Below, piece by piece: positions 1 to 9,812 of a stretch of DNA of 64,000 bases. The DNA is from Rubripirellula tenax (GTDB taxonomy: Bacteria > Planctomycetota > Planctomycetia > Pirellulales > Pirellulaceae): positions 223,553 through 287,552 of the forward strand of contig NZ_SJPW01000008.1 of NCBI RefSeq assembly GCF_007860125.1, given 5' to 3'. Under the pieces are notes generated by a model. That model ran no database searches. It was not told the origin of the DNA and was given only the letters and a program-made list of their open reading frames with translations. Position 1 is the first letter of the stretch. Each line of letters begins with the position of its first letter. The position numbers and the translations under genes were made by a program.

Positions 1-1250
1 CCATTGCCCTACCATCGCTTGCTTCCAACACGCGGGCCAGCGCGGTCGATGCGAAACGCCAGTTGCCGTCGCCGCCCAAGCGGATGGTGTGCGTCGGGAA
101 CGAGTTTGGAATGTACCCGGGCGCGTTCTGGCCCGCGATCGATAAAACGCACAGCGACGCGTCGGCGAAGTTGTCACCGCTGCTGACCCCACTTGAAAAA
201 CACCGTCGCAACTTCACGCTGTTCTCACATCTCGATCACGGCCTGAAGGGCGGTCACTTCGCTGTCCACACGTTTCTAACGGGCGTCAAGGCTGTCGATG
301 CAGGCGGAATGCCCGACGGTGGAATCAGTCTGGATCAACGAGCGGCGGAGCACGTCGGATCGCAAACTCGATTTCCGTCATTGACCGTCGGCAGCGAATC
401 CGGATTGCATGGCGGTTGTCGGATGAGCTGGACTCGGACAGGGACACGCGTACCGCCGATCCAAGGACCACGCGAACTGTTTCGCATGCTGTTCGTCGAC
501 ACCAACAAAGACGCCAAAACGAAAGCCTTTGATCGAATCGATCTGCAGGGTTCGATTCTTGATGCTGTGTTGGGCGATGCCAATTCACTCTCGCGTCGCC
601 TGAACCCGCGCGACAAAGATAAATTGGACGAATACTTGTCATCCGTCCGTGAAGTCGAATTGCGACTCGAACTCGACCGACGGTGGCAGAAGGTTGCTAA
701 ACCGAAAGCCACCATCGACGAACCGTCGGATCAGGGTCTGACGCATGACCTTCCCAAGATCTACGACCTGATCGCATTGGCGCTGCAAACCGATTCGACA
801 CGCGTTGCGACGATCGAAGTCGGCGGCAGTTTCGCGGCGTCCGATTTAGGAATTAAGAAGGGTTACCACGGTCTTTCGCACCATGGACAAGTTCAACAGA
901 ACATCGATCTGTTAGTTCAAATCGAACGCTATCAGGTGGAACAGTTCGCACGCTTCCTTGATCGACTGTCGTCGATTCGCGAACCAGAATCGGATGGAAC
1001 GCTGTTGGATCATACGATGGCCCTCTTTGGCAGCGGCATGGGGAACGCGAACTCGCATACCAACAACGACCTTCCCGTCGTGTTGGCCGGCGGTGGGTTT
1101 AAGCATCAAACGTTGCTTGAGATGCCGTCGGAAAAGAATCGTCGACGGCCGCTGTCGAATCTGTTTTTAACGATGCTGCAACAGTTCGGCGTCGAAACCG
1201 AATCGTTTGCGACCAGCACGGGAACGCTGACCGGATTTGAAACCGTATGA
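1..1250 (+). CDS. DUF1552 domain protein, 5'-truncated by the window edge
   Basis: The frame is open from base 3 with no stop, so the true start lies upstream of the window and only the C-terminal part is present. The visible protein matches the DUF1552 family seen in planctomycetes and other environmental bacteria: an early 'GNEFGMYPGAFWP' segment, 'HLDHGLKGGH', 'SLDQRAAEHVG' and a late 'ALFGSGMGNANSH' stretch, which resemble the alkaline-phosphatase/DUF1501 metal-site layout. No biochemical role is established for the family. The stop overlaps the start of the next gene by ATGA, so the two are translationally coupled; DUF1552 and DUF1592 genes are habitually paired in this phylum. Family assignment is confident, function is unknown. 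Confidence 0.85.
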   Translation, partial: IALPSLASNTRASAVDAKRQLPSPPKRMVCVGNEFGMYPGAFWPAIDKTHSDASAKLSPLLTPLEKHRRNFTLFSHLDHGLKGGHFAVHTFLTGVKAVDAGGMPDGGISLDQRAAEHVGSQTRFPSLTVGSESGLHGGCRMSWTRTGTRVPPIQGPRELFRMLFVDTNKDAKTKAFDRIDLQGSILDAVLGDANSLSRRLNPRDKDKLDEYLSSVREVELRLELDRRWQKVAKPKATIDEPSDQGLTHDLPKIYDLIALALQTDSTRVATIEVGGSFAASDLGIKKGYHGLSHHGQVQQNIDLLVQIERYQVEQFARFLDRLSSIREPESDGTLLDHTMALFGSGMGNANSHTNNDLPVVLAGGGFKHQTLLEMPSEKNRRRPLSNLFLTMLQQFGVETESFATSTGTLTGFETV

Positions 1251-3724
1251 AGATGCGAATTGCAACTCTTGGCGCGACCTTCGTGATCGCAATGTCTTCC
1301 CCCGTCGCTGCCGACCCGCCCCCGCCCGAATCGAAGTTTGCGTCGGCGATCCAACCGTTCGTTGAAAACTACTGCATCGAATGTCACGGCGACGACGATC
1401 CGAAAGGCGATCGATCGTTTGAATCGCTCGCTGCAGTGATTTCGGACGACGAAGTCTTGGTTGACTATCAAGACATGCTGGACCAATTAAATTTGTCCGA
1501 AATGCCGCCGCCCGAAGCCGACCAGCCGAACGACCAGCAGCGTCGCATTGCGATTGATGCTCTGACCGATGTGATCCAGCAATATCACGCGTCGCGAGTG
1601 GAGACATCCAATCGTTCCGTGATTCGGCGTTTGAACGCACGAGAGTACCGCAACACCATTCGAGATCTTCTCGACCTCGACATCACCATTTTTGATCCAA
1701 CGACCCGGTTCCCCAGAGACCAGCGGGTCGAACATCTCGACAACATCGGCGAAAACTTGGTGACGTCGTCTCACCTGTTAACGGCCTATTTGAACGCTGC
1801 CGAGCAAGTGATTGAGCGAGCGTTCTATCCCCTTGAAAAACCACCCGCTCGAACTTGGTCTTTCCGAGACAGTTTCCGACAACAGCCCGAAATCGACAAC
1901 GTCCATCGAACGTCCAATCGATTCAAGCATATGACGCTTTACGATGTCGTCGGTGCCGACAAACCGGAAGGTGCCTATGGTCCAATTCTGGCGTTCGCGG
2001 AAGGTGTTCCCCACGACGGCGTATACGAAATACGTCTACGTGCCGAAGCGGTCAATCGCAACCACCCCTACGACCATGCGTTTATCGGCACCGATCGCGA
2101 TCAACCCTTTCGACTGGGAATTGTCCCGGGCGACGCCACGGTCGGCGATCTTCATCTGCCCCAGCCCATCGAACCGCTGCTTGCAGAACTCGAACTGGCC
2201 GACGAACCGAAGTGGTACACCGTTCGAGTTCCGCTTGACCGCGGATACACACCCCGCTTTACGTTTCGAAACGGCTTGATGGATTCGCGAAACTTGTGGG
2301 GCAAGCTTGTCAAGAAGTATCCGAACATGTTCCCAAAAGGCATCAACGGGATCGTCGAACTCCGCCGAAACGCGATCGTTCACGGAAAATTGCCCCAGAT
2401 TCGGATTCACGAGATCGAAATCACCGGCCCGATACTCGCGCAATGGCCGACACAGAGCCAACGTGTGCTCTTCGGCGACGATTTCCAGCGCCTTGCGGCG
2501 GGTGAAACGATCGACGAAGGCACTGTCCGCGATCACTTCCGCCGGTTTGCGTCGCTTGCCTATCGCCGGCAAGCATCCGACGCTGAAGTCGACCGCATCA
2601 TGCAAATGGTCGAAGTTCGCCAGCGTGCCGGACGTAGCCAAGTCAACGCGATCGCCGACGGGTTCAAGACGATACTCTGTTCACCCCATTTCTTGTTTTT
2701 GGACGAGACTTCAAGCGATGATGGCGAACCACTTTCACAGCATGCACTTGCATCCCGCATCTCGTACTTCCTTTGGGCGTCGATGCCGGACGAAAAACTG
2801 CGTCGGCTGGCCGATGAAGGCAAGCTCAGCGGTGACGATGCCATTCGCAACCAAGTCCGACGATTACTCGGCGATCCCAAGTCAGATGCCTTCGTTCGTG
2901 GATTTCTGGACAGCTGGTTGGCGCTGAACGAACTGGGTTCCGCGCCACCGGACCGTGACACTTTTCGCGATTTTTATCGCCACGATCTGGGTGCAGCGAT
3001 GCGTCAGGAGACCCAGATGTTCTTTCGACATCAATTGGCCGAGAACCTTCCCGTCGAGAATTTCATTGATTCCGATTTTACGTTCGTGAATCCTGCGCTC
3101 GCCGCGCTGTACGGCATGCAGTCACCCGCCGAACAATCGTTTGCATTGACGGCGATCAGCGACAAACGGCGGGGCGGATTGCTGGGACAAGCCAGCGTGT
3201 TGACAGTCAGCGCCAACGGAATCGACACATCACCGGTTGTTCGGGGTGTTTGGATGCTAGAGAACTTTTTGGGGACGCCTCCATCGCCTCCGCCACCCGA
3301 CGTTGAACCGCTGGACCCGGACACCCGCGGCGCCAAAACGATCCGCGATCAATTGTCCAAGCATCGAGACGTGGCGACGTGCTACGATTGCCACCGAAAA
3401 ATCGATCCGCTCGGTTTCGCGCTGGAAAACTATGACCCGATCGGAAAATGGCGAAACGCGTACGCGCGGAACGCAAAGATCGATCCATCGGGTGAATTGC
3501 CCGATGGAAAACCGTTCCAAGACATCCGCGACCTGAAGCGAATTTTACTGACTCGGAAGTCGCAGTTCACCCGCTCGATGGCGACCAAGATGTTGGCCTA
3601 CGCGAATGGTCGGTTGACGGTACCCGGTGATCGACCGGACATTGAAAAAATCGCGAGCTCCGCAAAAGGAACCCGCGATTTGGTAGAAGCAGTCGTTTTG
3701 AGTCAACCGTTTCGAACGAAATGA
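1247..3724 (+). CDS. DUF1592/DUF1588/DUF1585-type secreted cytochrome-like protein (PSD1 family)
   Basis: An 825-residue exported protein with a signal peptide (residues 1-22, ending near SSPVAADP). A c-type heme motif CIECH lies at residues 43-47, followed by the DUF1587 'RSVIRRLNAREYRNTIRDLL' block near residue 125, the DUF1595/DUF1592 region ('RISYFLWASMPD' near residue 505) and a C-terminal DUF1588/DUF1585 region that contains a second CxxCH, CYDCH, near residue 712 within 'CHRKIDPLGFALENYDPIG'. This domain order is characteristic of planctomycete PSD proteins. It probably transfers electrons or acts on polymers in the periplasm with the DUF1552 partner encoded immediately upstream (4-base overlap), but the substrate is not known. 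Confidence 0.88.
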   Translation: MKMRIATLGATFVIAMSSPVAADPPPPESKFASAIQPFVENYCIECHGDDDPKGDRSFESLAAVISDDEVLVDYQDMLDQLNLSEMPPPEADQPNDQQRRIAIDALTDVIQQYHASRVETSNRSVIRRLNAREYRNTIRDLLDLDITIFDPTTRFPRDQRVEHLDNIGENLVTSSHLLTAYLNAAEQVIERAFYPLEKPPARTWSFRDSFRQQPEIDNVHRTSNRFKHMTLYDVVGADKPEGAYGPILAFAEGVPHDGVYEIRLRAEAVNRNHPYDHAFIGTDRDQPFRLGIVPGDATVGDLHLPQPIEPLLAELELADEPKWYTVRVPLDRGYTPRFTFRNGLMDSRNLWGKLVKKYPNMFPKGINGIVELRRNAIVHGKLPQIRIHEIEITGPILAQWPTQSQRVLFGDDFQRLAAGETIDEGTVRDHFRRFASLAYRRQASDAEVDRIMQMVEVRQRAGRSQVNAIADGFKTILCSPHFLFLDETSSDDGEPLSQHALASRISYFLWASMPDEKLRRLADEGKLSGDDAIRNQVRRLLGDPKSDAFVRGFLDSWLALNELGSAPPDRDTFRDFYRHDLGAAMRQETQMFFRHQLAENLPVENFIDSDFTFVNPALAALYGMQSPAEQSFALTAISDKRRGGLLGQASVLTVSANGIDTSPVVRGVWMLENFLGTPPSPPPPDVEPLDPDTRGAKTIRDQLSKHRDVATCYDCHRKIDPLGFALENYDPIGKWRNAYARNAKIDPSGELPDGKPFQDIRDLKRILLTRKSQFTRSMATKMLAYANGRLTVPGDRPDIEKIASSAKGTRDLVEAVVLSQPFRTK

Positions 3725-3746
3725 AATCGGACGACGTGACGTCGAC

Positions 3747-5510
3747 TTACGCGGCTGTTTTCAGAAACGAACTCAAGCGATCCGAACGCGATGGGCTTTG
3801 CAGCTTTGCAACGGCCTTGGCTTCGATTTGTCGAACTCGCTCGCGAGTCACTTTAAAAATCCGACCGCACTCTTCCAGCGTGTAGCTGTATCCGTCGACC
3901 AAGCCGTATCGCAAACGAATGATTTCGCGTTCGCGGAAAGTCAACGTCTTCAACAATTCGTCGATTTTGCCTCGCAAGATACTGCTTGCGGCATTCTTAA
4001 CCGGGTTGTGGCTATCGCTGTCTTGAATGAATTCGCCGAAGCTGCTGTCTTCACCTTCGCCGACCGGACGATCCAGGCTGACCGGGTGACGACCAATGTC
4101 CATCACTCGACGAACTTCTTCGATCGGGACTTCGGTTTCTAATGCGATTTCTTCGTACGTTGGTTCGCGACGAAGATCTTGGGTCAGACGCTTTTGTGCC
4201 TGACGCAATTTGCTGAGCACATCGATCATGTGAACGGGGATACGAATCGTTCGTGCCTGATCGGCAATCGCTCGCGTGATCGCTTGACGGATCCACCAAG
4301 TCGCGTAGGTGCTGAACTTGAATCCGCGACGATATTCATACTTGTCGACGGCTCGCATCAATCCCGTATTGCCTTCTTGGATCAAGTCCAAGAACGACAG
4401 ACCGCGGTTGCGATACTTCTTGGCGATCGAAACGACCAACCGTAGGTTTCCGCTGCTTAGTTCTCGCTTGGTCGATTCGTACTCGTCAAAGTATTTGCGA
4501 GCCTTCACCATGCGGTTATGCAGGCTCTTGGGGCTCTCTTGAGTGACCAACATCAACTCGCGAAGCTCTTGCTTCAGGTCGGCAGCTTCGTCGCGGCTGA
4601 TAGCATCGCGACCGAGATCGGCCAGTTGCTGGCGAATGAAATTCATGCGTCGCGAGATGTCTTCCAATTGCTTCAACAACGGCGTCACGCGGCGGCTTCG
4701 CAAGCTCAACTCTTCCACCAACTGCAAACACTTGCGTCGGTTGGAGATAAATCGGCGGCGAATTTCAGCCTTCAATCGAGGCGATGTGCTGCGACGAACC
4801 ATCAAGTCAAAGTCTTCTTTGTTTTGACGGATCAAGTGATCCAGACTTCGCAAGTTGTGTGGCATCCGAGCCGTGATTTGCTCTTTGGTCAGACGTTCCG
4901 TCAACGAAACCTTGATCGTGCGATCGAACGGCAACTCACCCGCATGAACTCGCGTCAGTGTTGCGACGGTGGCACGCATGGCGTAGTCGGATTCCAAAAG
5001 AGCCCGGCGAAATCGGCGACGATTGATTTCAATCTTCTTCGCCAGCGAGATCTCTTCTTCGCGGCTAAGCAATGGAATCTCAGCCATTTGGCTCAGATAC
5101 ATGCGAATAGGATCGTCGCTGGCCTTGGGCAGATCACTGGGCGATACCAGGACGACGGCGTCGTCATCATCCGAATCATCATCGGCTTCGTCGGCAGGCG
5201 CGACGGCGTCGATTGCATCTTCACCGAGTGTGCCGGCGGCATCCATCGCCGCTGCCTTTGCGGCTGCCAACTTTTTCTCAAGGGCCGCTGCGGTTGCGGC
5301 TCGCGTGACTGTTTGAACGGGGCGGAGGGCCTTGGCTTTGACTTCTACTAGCTCAATGCCGTGGTGCTCGATTGCCAGCAACAAGCTCTCGAGCTTTTCG
5401 GGATTGACGTCTTCGTCGGGCAGATAAGCGTTCACCTCAGCGTAGGTCAGGAATCCTTCCTGAAGTCCTCGGGTGATCAGCGACGAAAGGTGTTGGTCCA
5501 TCAATTGCAT
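3747..5510 (-). CDS. rpoD: primary sigma factor RpoD (sigma-70)
   Basis: A 587-residue housekeeping sigma factor. Region 1.1 is present at the N terminus ('[20 protein letters not shown]'), followed by an acidic linker, region 1.2 ('[20 protein letters not shown]' near residue 133), the core region 2 with '[20 protein letters not shown]' that binds the -10 element, region 3 ('[12 protein letters not shown]') and region 4.2 ('[19 protein letters not shown]') that binds the -35 element. Full region 1.1 separates it from stress-type sigmas. It lies downstream of dnaG on the same strand, the common dnaG-rpoD order, with a 233-base gap containing a candidate terminator, so it probably also has its own promoter. 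Confidence 0.96.
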   Translation of the reverse strand: MQLMDQHLSSLITRGLQEGFLTYAEVNAYLPDEDVNPEKLESLLLAIEHHGIELVEVKAKALRPVQTVTRAATAAALEKKLAAAKAAAMDAAGTLGEDAIDAVAPADEADDDSDDDDAVVLVSPSDLPKASDDPIRMYLSQMAEIPLLSREEEISLAKKIEINRRRFRRALLESDYAMRATVATLTRVHAGELPFDRTIKVSLTERLTKEQITARMPHNLRSLDHLIRQNKEDFDLMVRRSTSPRLKAEIRRRFISNRRKCLQLVEELSLRSRRVTPLLKQLEDISRRMNFIRQQLADLGRDAISRDEAADLKQELRELMLVTQESPKSLHNRMVKARKYFDEYESTKRELSSGNLRLVVSIAKKYRNRGLSFLDLIQEGNTGLMRAVDKYEYRRGFKFSTYATWWIRQAITRAIADQARTIRIPVHMIDVLSKLRQAQKRLTQDLRREPTYEEIALETEVPIEEVRRVMDIGRHPVSLDRPVGEGEDSSFGEFIQDSDSHNPVKNAASSILRGKIDELLKTLTFREREIIRLRYGLVDGYSYTLEECGRIFKVTRERVRQIEAKAVAKLQSPSRSDRLSSFLKTAA

Positions 5511-5630
5511 CTTGCAAACCTTTTAAAGTGCGCGTCGTCTTGAAGCGCTGGGTCGTGTGAAATTCCATTTCCTGATTCTCGGAACGATTGTGTCTTTCGA
5601 CTTGCTGGCGAAACTCCTGTTTCAAGTGTT

Positions 5631-5650
5631 AAAAACGTGCGGGCGTTTTT
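5631..5650. terminator. candidate hairpin between dnaG and rpoD
   Basis: AAAAACG and CGTTTTT are perfect inverted arms (5631-5637 and 5644-5650) around a 6-base GC-rich loop, so the stem is flanked by an A run on one side and a T run on the other and could act on either strand. It sits in the 233-base dnaG-rpoD gap. A second 6-bp hairpin (CGGGAC/GTCCCG, 5663-5683) is adjacent. It may end or attenuate dnaG transcripts before rpoD; the stem is short, so confidence is moderate. Confidence 0.4.
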
Positions 5651-5743
5651 TTCATTCGTTCACGGGACGAAGATTGTGTCCCGGATTCAAAATTCTGCCT
5701 AGCTGAGTTTGGTCATATTCAGAACTTTCTGAATTCTTTTTTT

Positions 5744-7744
5744 CTAGTCGGCTTTGATTCCTCGTCTTTGGCGGTCTTCTTCAAGTAGACGGTTCAGTAA
5801 AGCGATCTCCTCGTCTTCATCCATCGAAGCCGAGGCGAGCTGTTCAATTTGCCGTGTTTTCTCGTGCGTGAATGCGCGTTCGCGGAAGCGTGTCAAAATC
5901 ATCGCGTACCGTTCCTCCGGAGTCTCGGGAAGCTTTCCCAAGCGATCGCGCACACGTTCTTGGAGTGTTACGATCTGGTTCTTCAACTGTTCGTTTTCGA
6001 CTAACAACAACAATGCGTCCGCATCAAGTTCGCGACCGGCGAGTTCCAAATCTTGGTACGCCGTCATCAACATCACGGCGGTTGTGGACTCGAACCAATC
6101 GGGATCGATCACTTCGACCGCCATCGCGGCTAAGTCGGGAACTTCGATCAGCGTTTCAAAGAACTGTCGATCCAAACCCGTCAGCGGCGTCAAACGGGGT
6201 GACGGATCGGAACAGCCAGACGGACTGCGGGTCGGGCCAAACGAGTCACCATACGAAGCGGTATCACCGTGGGAATCTTCGCCTTCCCCAGCTTCCGCAA
6301 ATGCAGCATTCGGATCAAACGACTTGCCTTTAGAAACGTCGCGTTTGGACTGCGGTCTCGAATTCGCTTTGGCTTCGATGGCGACCTTCGATCGTTGTCG
6401 CGATTCGACTCGCAGCGCTTCAAGCCGTTGTTCTAGCCGTTCGGTTTTGAGCTCGAAACTGTGCGAAAGGCGGACCAGCAATTGGTCGACCCGAAGACTC
6501 GGCGGCGCCTTTGCGACAATCTTTAACATGGTATCGACGGCGGTCGTCACCGCGTGCGTATCACGCGTGAAGTCGACGCCTTCGGTCAAGCGTGACAGCT
6601 TGTGATCCAGCGCATCGGGTGCATCGGCAACCAAGCGATCAAACGATTCTCGCCCCTGGGATTGCAAGTAATCCGCCGGATCGTTCCCTTCGGGCAGCGT
6701 CAGCACTCGCAGGTCCACGTCCGCGCCGACGAATAGTTCCAGCACCTGATCCGCCCGCGTTTGGCCGGCCGCGTCACCATCAAGCACCAACACGACCCGC
6801 TGGGCAAATCGCTTCAATATCTTGACGTGCGCTTCACCCAATGCCGTCCCCAGCACCGCAACCACAGGCTCGACACCCGACTGCCTAGCGGCGACGACGT
6901 CGGTGTATCCTTCCATCACCAACACTTCGCCTTGCCGCCGTATTGATTCGCGAGCCAACTGCAATCCGTAAAGCTGATTCGACTTGCGGAACAACAAAGT
7001 CTCGCGACCGTTGATGTATTTCGGGCCGGCTTTGTCGCCGTGCTTTGCGGCAATGCCCGGAATCAATCGCCCGCCCATGCTGATGGGACGGTTTTGCAAG
7101 TCGTGGATCGGGAACATCAATCGACCACGAAACATATCGACTTCACCGTCGCCCGATTGCCGAGCCGAAGCGATCCCGGCGGCCTGTGCGACTTCGCCGC
7201 TGAACTTGTTCTTCTTCAGCAGATCCACTGCGTACGACCAGGAATCGGGCGCAAAGCCGACACGAAAACGATTCCGGTTTTCGTCATCGATGCCACGCTC
7301 GGCCAAATAGTCACGGGCGATCTTGGCGTCGTCCGTTTGGCCCGACTCCAGGATTTCGAAGTACTCGTCGCATACCAGCTTCATTGCCGCAAAAAGTGTT
7401 TCGCGATCGTCCGGCGCACCCGGCTGTGTCTTCTTTCCTCGCGTGTATTGCTCGATCGGGATGCCTGCCAACTCGGCCAACGTGCGAATCGCGGCCGGAA
7501 AATCGACTCCGTCGCGACGCATGACAAAGCTGAAAACGTCGCCGCCGATATCACAGGGCCAACACTTCCACGTTTGACGTTCCTGGTTGACCGTCATCGA
7601 CGGCCGACGGTCGTTGTGCCACGGACAACGGGTGACAAAGTTGCGCCCCTGAGGCTGCAACTCCAGCGTCGCACCGACAACATCGACAATGTCGATGGCG
7701 CTTCTAACCCGCTCTTTCAGATCGAGGTCCGTGGGAAGGGACAA
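5744..7744 (-). CDS. dnaG: DNA primase DnaG
   Basis: Synthesises RNA primers at the replication fork. The N-terminal zinc domain is visible as CPWH...CWPC, followed by the primase core with 'YINGRETLLFRKSNQLYGL', the TOPRIM motif 'VLVMEGYTDVVAARQSG' (metal-binding Glu) and 'VLVLDGDAAGQ'. The C-terminal region that contacts DnaB helicase is divergent. I chose the TTG at 7744 because GGAG lies 7 bases upstream and the protein then begins just before the conserved 'DLKERVRSAIDIVDVV' region; the frame stays open to another TTG at 7828, which would add 28 residues unlike the family. It precedes rpoD on the same strand. Confidence 0.95.
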   Translation of the reverse strand: MSLPTDLDLKERVRSAIDIVDVVGATLELQPQGRNFVTRCPWHNDRRPSMTVNQERQTWKCWPCDIGGDVFSFVMRRDGVDFPAAIRTLAELAGIPIEQYTRGKKTQPGAPDDRETLFAAMKLVCDEYFEILESGQTDDAKIARDYLAERGIDDENRNRFRVGFAPDSWSYAVDLLKKNKFSGEVAQAAGIASARQSGDGEVDMFRGRLMFPIHDLQNRPISMGGRLIPGIAAKHGDKAGPKYINGRETLLFRKSNQLYGLQLARESIRRQGEVLVMEGYTDVVAARQSGVEPVVAVLGTALGEAHVKILKRFAQRVVLVLDGDAAGQTRADQVLELFVGADVDLRVLTLPEGNDPADYLQSQGRESFDRLVADAPDALDHKLSRLTEGVDFTRDTHAVTTAVDTMLKIVAKAPPSLRVDQLLVRLSHSFELKTERLEQRLEALRVESRQRSKVAIEAKANSRPQSKRDVSKGKSFDPNAAFAEAGEGEDSHGDTASYGDSFGPTRSPSGCSDPSPRLTPLTGLDRQFFETLIEVPDLAAMAVEVIDPDWFESTTAVMLMTAYQDLELAGRELDADALLLLVENEQLKNQIVTLQERVRDRLGKLPETPEERYAMILTRFRERAFTHEKTRQIEQLASASMDEDEEIALLNRLLEEDRQRRGIKAD

Positions 7745-8356
7745 ACGAGAACTCCATGATGCGACCAAAGGAAAAACGAGACACCGATGACCGCGAATAG
7801 GCTCGAAAACAGCCTTTTCGTGAGGCAAAAAAGAAATGCTCGCGCATGACCTTCCCTGGGCGTCTCACTCAACCAAGTTGGCGAAACTTGTTCAATCGGT
7901 CCACCCGGCGATCAACGAGGCGCAAACCTCTTACCAGCGGGCAAATTTCGATTCCTGCATTCCATTGCAAAACAGCGGTGTCGACCTGATCTTCATTGGT
8001 TTCGACCCACGCCGCAAGCGACTAGGGATTCTGGAAGTGCCGCCAAACCGGGTCAAGACCAGATTTGAGAAATCTTTTTCCATAGCGCGTTTGGGCTAAA
8101 GTCGATTGGTTTCCACCACCCCAGAATTGCAATCGATTGTAAGAAGTTCGCTTTCGAATGCCGAAGTCACTGCTGCCGAAAACCCCAAATTCCACGCAAA
8201 TCCTTTCCGAGAAACAACTTGCGAGCGAATCCGAAATCGTGCGTCGGACATTGGCACACTCTGTGCATTAACCATTCATCATCAGCCAACCGGCTGGTGG
8301 AAAACAAACGACGCAAACAAAACTTCTCGAAGCAATCTCAAGCAAAGGACTCTGCC
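7745..8356. other. intergenic region between divergent dnaG and csrA
   Basis: About 0.6 kb with no convincing gene. Open stretches exist on the plus strand (for example 7836-8099), but they have no recognisable domain, no ribosome binding site and lie in the divergent promoter region for dnaG (minus) and csrA (plus). A plausible csrA ribosome binding site, AAAGGA, lies at 8344-8349. I could not call promoters with confidence. Confidence 0.5.
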
Positions 8357-8779
8357 ATGTTGGTTCTCACCCGTAAAGTTGACGAACAAATCCTGATCGG
8401 CGACGACATCAAAATCACCTTGATCCGCGTTCGAGGAAACAGCGTTCGCATCGGAATCGAAGCTCCCCGTGAAGTTCGAGTGGTTCGCGGGGAACTGCAA
8501 AAGATCGAAACCCAAAAACAAGAGATCGAAGTCGAACTGGACGGTGACGCGGAAATCGATGACCTGGCCCAATTGTTCGCACATCCCGAATCCCAACGGG
8601 TCGGTCGTCCGGCGATCGCGAACACGCCCGCCTCGAAAGCGACCGGTGCCGCAAATCGCATTGCCAAACTGGCGACTTCGGAATCAAAGGCTGAAGTGTT
8701 CGTCGGATCGGTCAACCGTTCGGGTGGCGACGCAAAGTTGAACCGCGCTCCGCTGGCAAACTTCGTTTCTGCCAGCTAG
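8357..8779 (+). CDS. csrA: carbon storage regulator CsrA with long C-terminal extension
   Basis: An mRNA-binding translational regulator. The first 47 residues are a canonical CsrA beta-barrel: '[18 protein letters not shown]', '[15 protein letters not shown]' and 'VRVVRGEL', including the Arg of the first strand and the 'VRR/VVRGEL' RNA-binding end. The start ATG is set by AAAGGA 7 bases upstream and by the invariant MLVLTRK terminus; the longer open frame upstream is not part of the protein. At 140 residues it is about twice the usual 60-70; the extension is first acidic ('[17 protein letters not shown]') and then Ala/Ser/Lys-rich and probably disordered. It is apparently monocistronic. Confidence 0.94.
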   Translation: MLVLTRKVDEQILIGDDIKITLIRVRGNSVRIGIEAPREVRVVRGELQKIETQKQEIEVELDGDAEIDDLAQLFAHPESQRVGRPAIANTPASKATGAANRIAKLATSESKAEVFVGSVNRSGGDAKLNRAPLANFVSAS

Positions 8780-9361
8780 CGGCAACGATGACCGGGCCGG
8801 AGCGGCAAGCTCCAATCCCTGACGTGTCGCGGCTTTGCCTCGATGCAACGATGAACGCTTCTTAGCTACGCTGGCTCAATCGGTTGTGGTTCAAGATCGA
8901 TGGCGTCCAACGGCCATGAAATTGGGAAGGAGGGACTTCAAAGAATTGTGTCCACGCCCATGCCCCCAAGGAGGGTGAAATGAGGCGCGTCGACACCCAC
9001 GCTGTCTTTGCCGCCGAACCATCGGACCGATCGCCCCATTGCAGCCCGCTTCCGTCACAACACATGTGGCCGAACGAAGGCGACGAAACGCTGCTGCTGC
9101 CGAACGAATCCTTGCCTTCCCTACAATCGTTCGCTTCTTCCAGCAGCGTCGGCTTTATAAAAATCTACGCACGCTTCCCGTCGCTTTTCCCGCGAAAAGC
9201 GAGCAACGGTCTATTTGTATAGATCATCTGGCGTTTTTTACGGGCACGGATAGTGGCTTTGTTAGTTAAGCCATGGACGCCCAGAGACTATGCGACGAAC
9301 GCATCATCGCGATTGAGACGTCTGCAAGTCTCCGTTCGTTGGCAAACGCGAGAAGTCTTCC
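8780..9361. other. intergenic region with a strong hairpin
   Basis: A 582-base stretch with no supported gene; the short open frames in both directions lack domains and ribosome binding sites. It contains a perfect 9-bp inverted repeat, TCGCTTTTC at 9181-9189 and GAAAAGCGA at 9194-9202, with a 4-base loop. No T run follows, so it is not a standard intrinsic terminator; it could be an RNA structure in the leader of the downstream response-regulator gene. Confidence 0.45.
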
Positions 9362-9775
9362 ATGCAACCAAACCTCGACAGCCAAGCTAAACCGATTCGA
9401 CGAGTCATGCTCGTTGATGATGACGGCATGGATAACTTTCTGCACTCGCGGTCGCTGAAAAATTCCGGTCTGGTCGACGACATCATCGTTTTCGAAGAAC
9501 CAGAAGCTGCGCTCCAATACTTGCGCCAATCGGCGAGCGACATTGATCTGATTTGCCTGGACATCAACATGCCACGGATGAACGGGTTCGAGTTCATCAC
9601 GGCTTTCGAAACGCTCTGGGATTCCAACCGCGAGAAACCCTTGATTCTGATTCTATCGACGTCCGTCGGTGAAATGTCGGCCGAGTATGTCGAGCGCATT
9701 CCTCGATTGATCGGCGCCGAACCGAAACCGCTGAACCGAGAACTGATTCAACGTCTCAGTCGCGAACATTTTTGA
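9362..9775 (+). CDS. single-domain response regulator (Rcp1/CheY-like)
   Basis: A 137-residue receiver domain with no output domain. The acidic pocket 'LVDDDGMD' (residues 17-24), the phosphoacceptor Asp67 in 'ICLDINMPRMNG', the Ser/Thr switch in 'LILSTSV' (about residue 100) and the conserved Lys122 in 'AEPKPL' are all present, so it should be phosphorylatable. It starts a co-directional cluster with a receiver-GGDEF protein (37-base gap) and a CHASE/PAS histidine kinase. Rcp1-like regulators typically serve kinases of the phytochrome/PAS 'HDLQEPLR' class, which is the class of the kinase here, so it is probably that kinase's phosphate acceptor. Confidence 0.9.
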   Translation: MQPNLDSQAKPIRRVMLVDDDGMDNFLHSRSLKNSGLVDDIIVFEEPEAALQYLRQSASDIDLICLDINMPRMNGFEFITAFETLWDSNREKPLILILSTSVGEMSAEYVERIPRLIGAEPKPLNRELIQRLSREHF

Positions 9776-9812
9776 TCTGAAGAAGCTGACAAAAACATCC
9801 GGGGCGCCCCAC

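Noticed and set aside
5717-5743. Hairpin plus T run looking like a plus-strand terminator
   Set aside because: No plus-strand gene precedes it, and on the minus strand the T run falls on the wrong side, so it is not listed as a terminator.
7836-8099. An 87-codon plus-strand frame upstream of csrA
   Set aside because: No ribosome binding site, no domain, and it lies in the divergent promoter region of dnaG.
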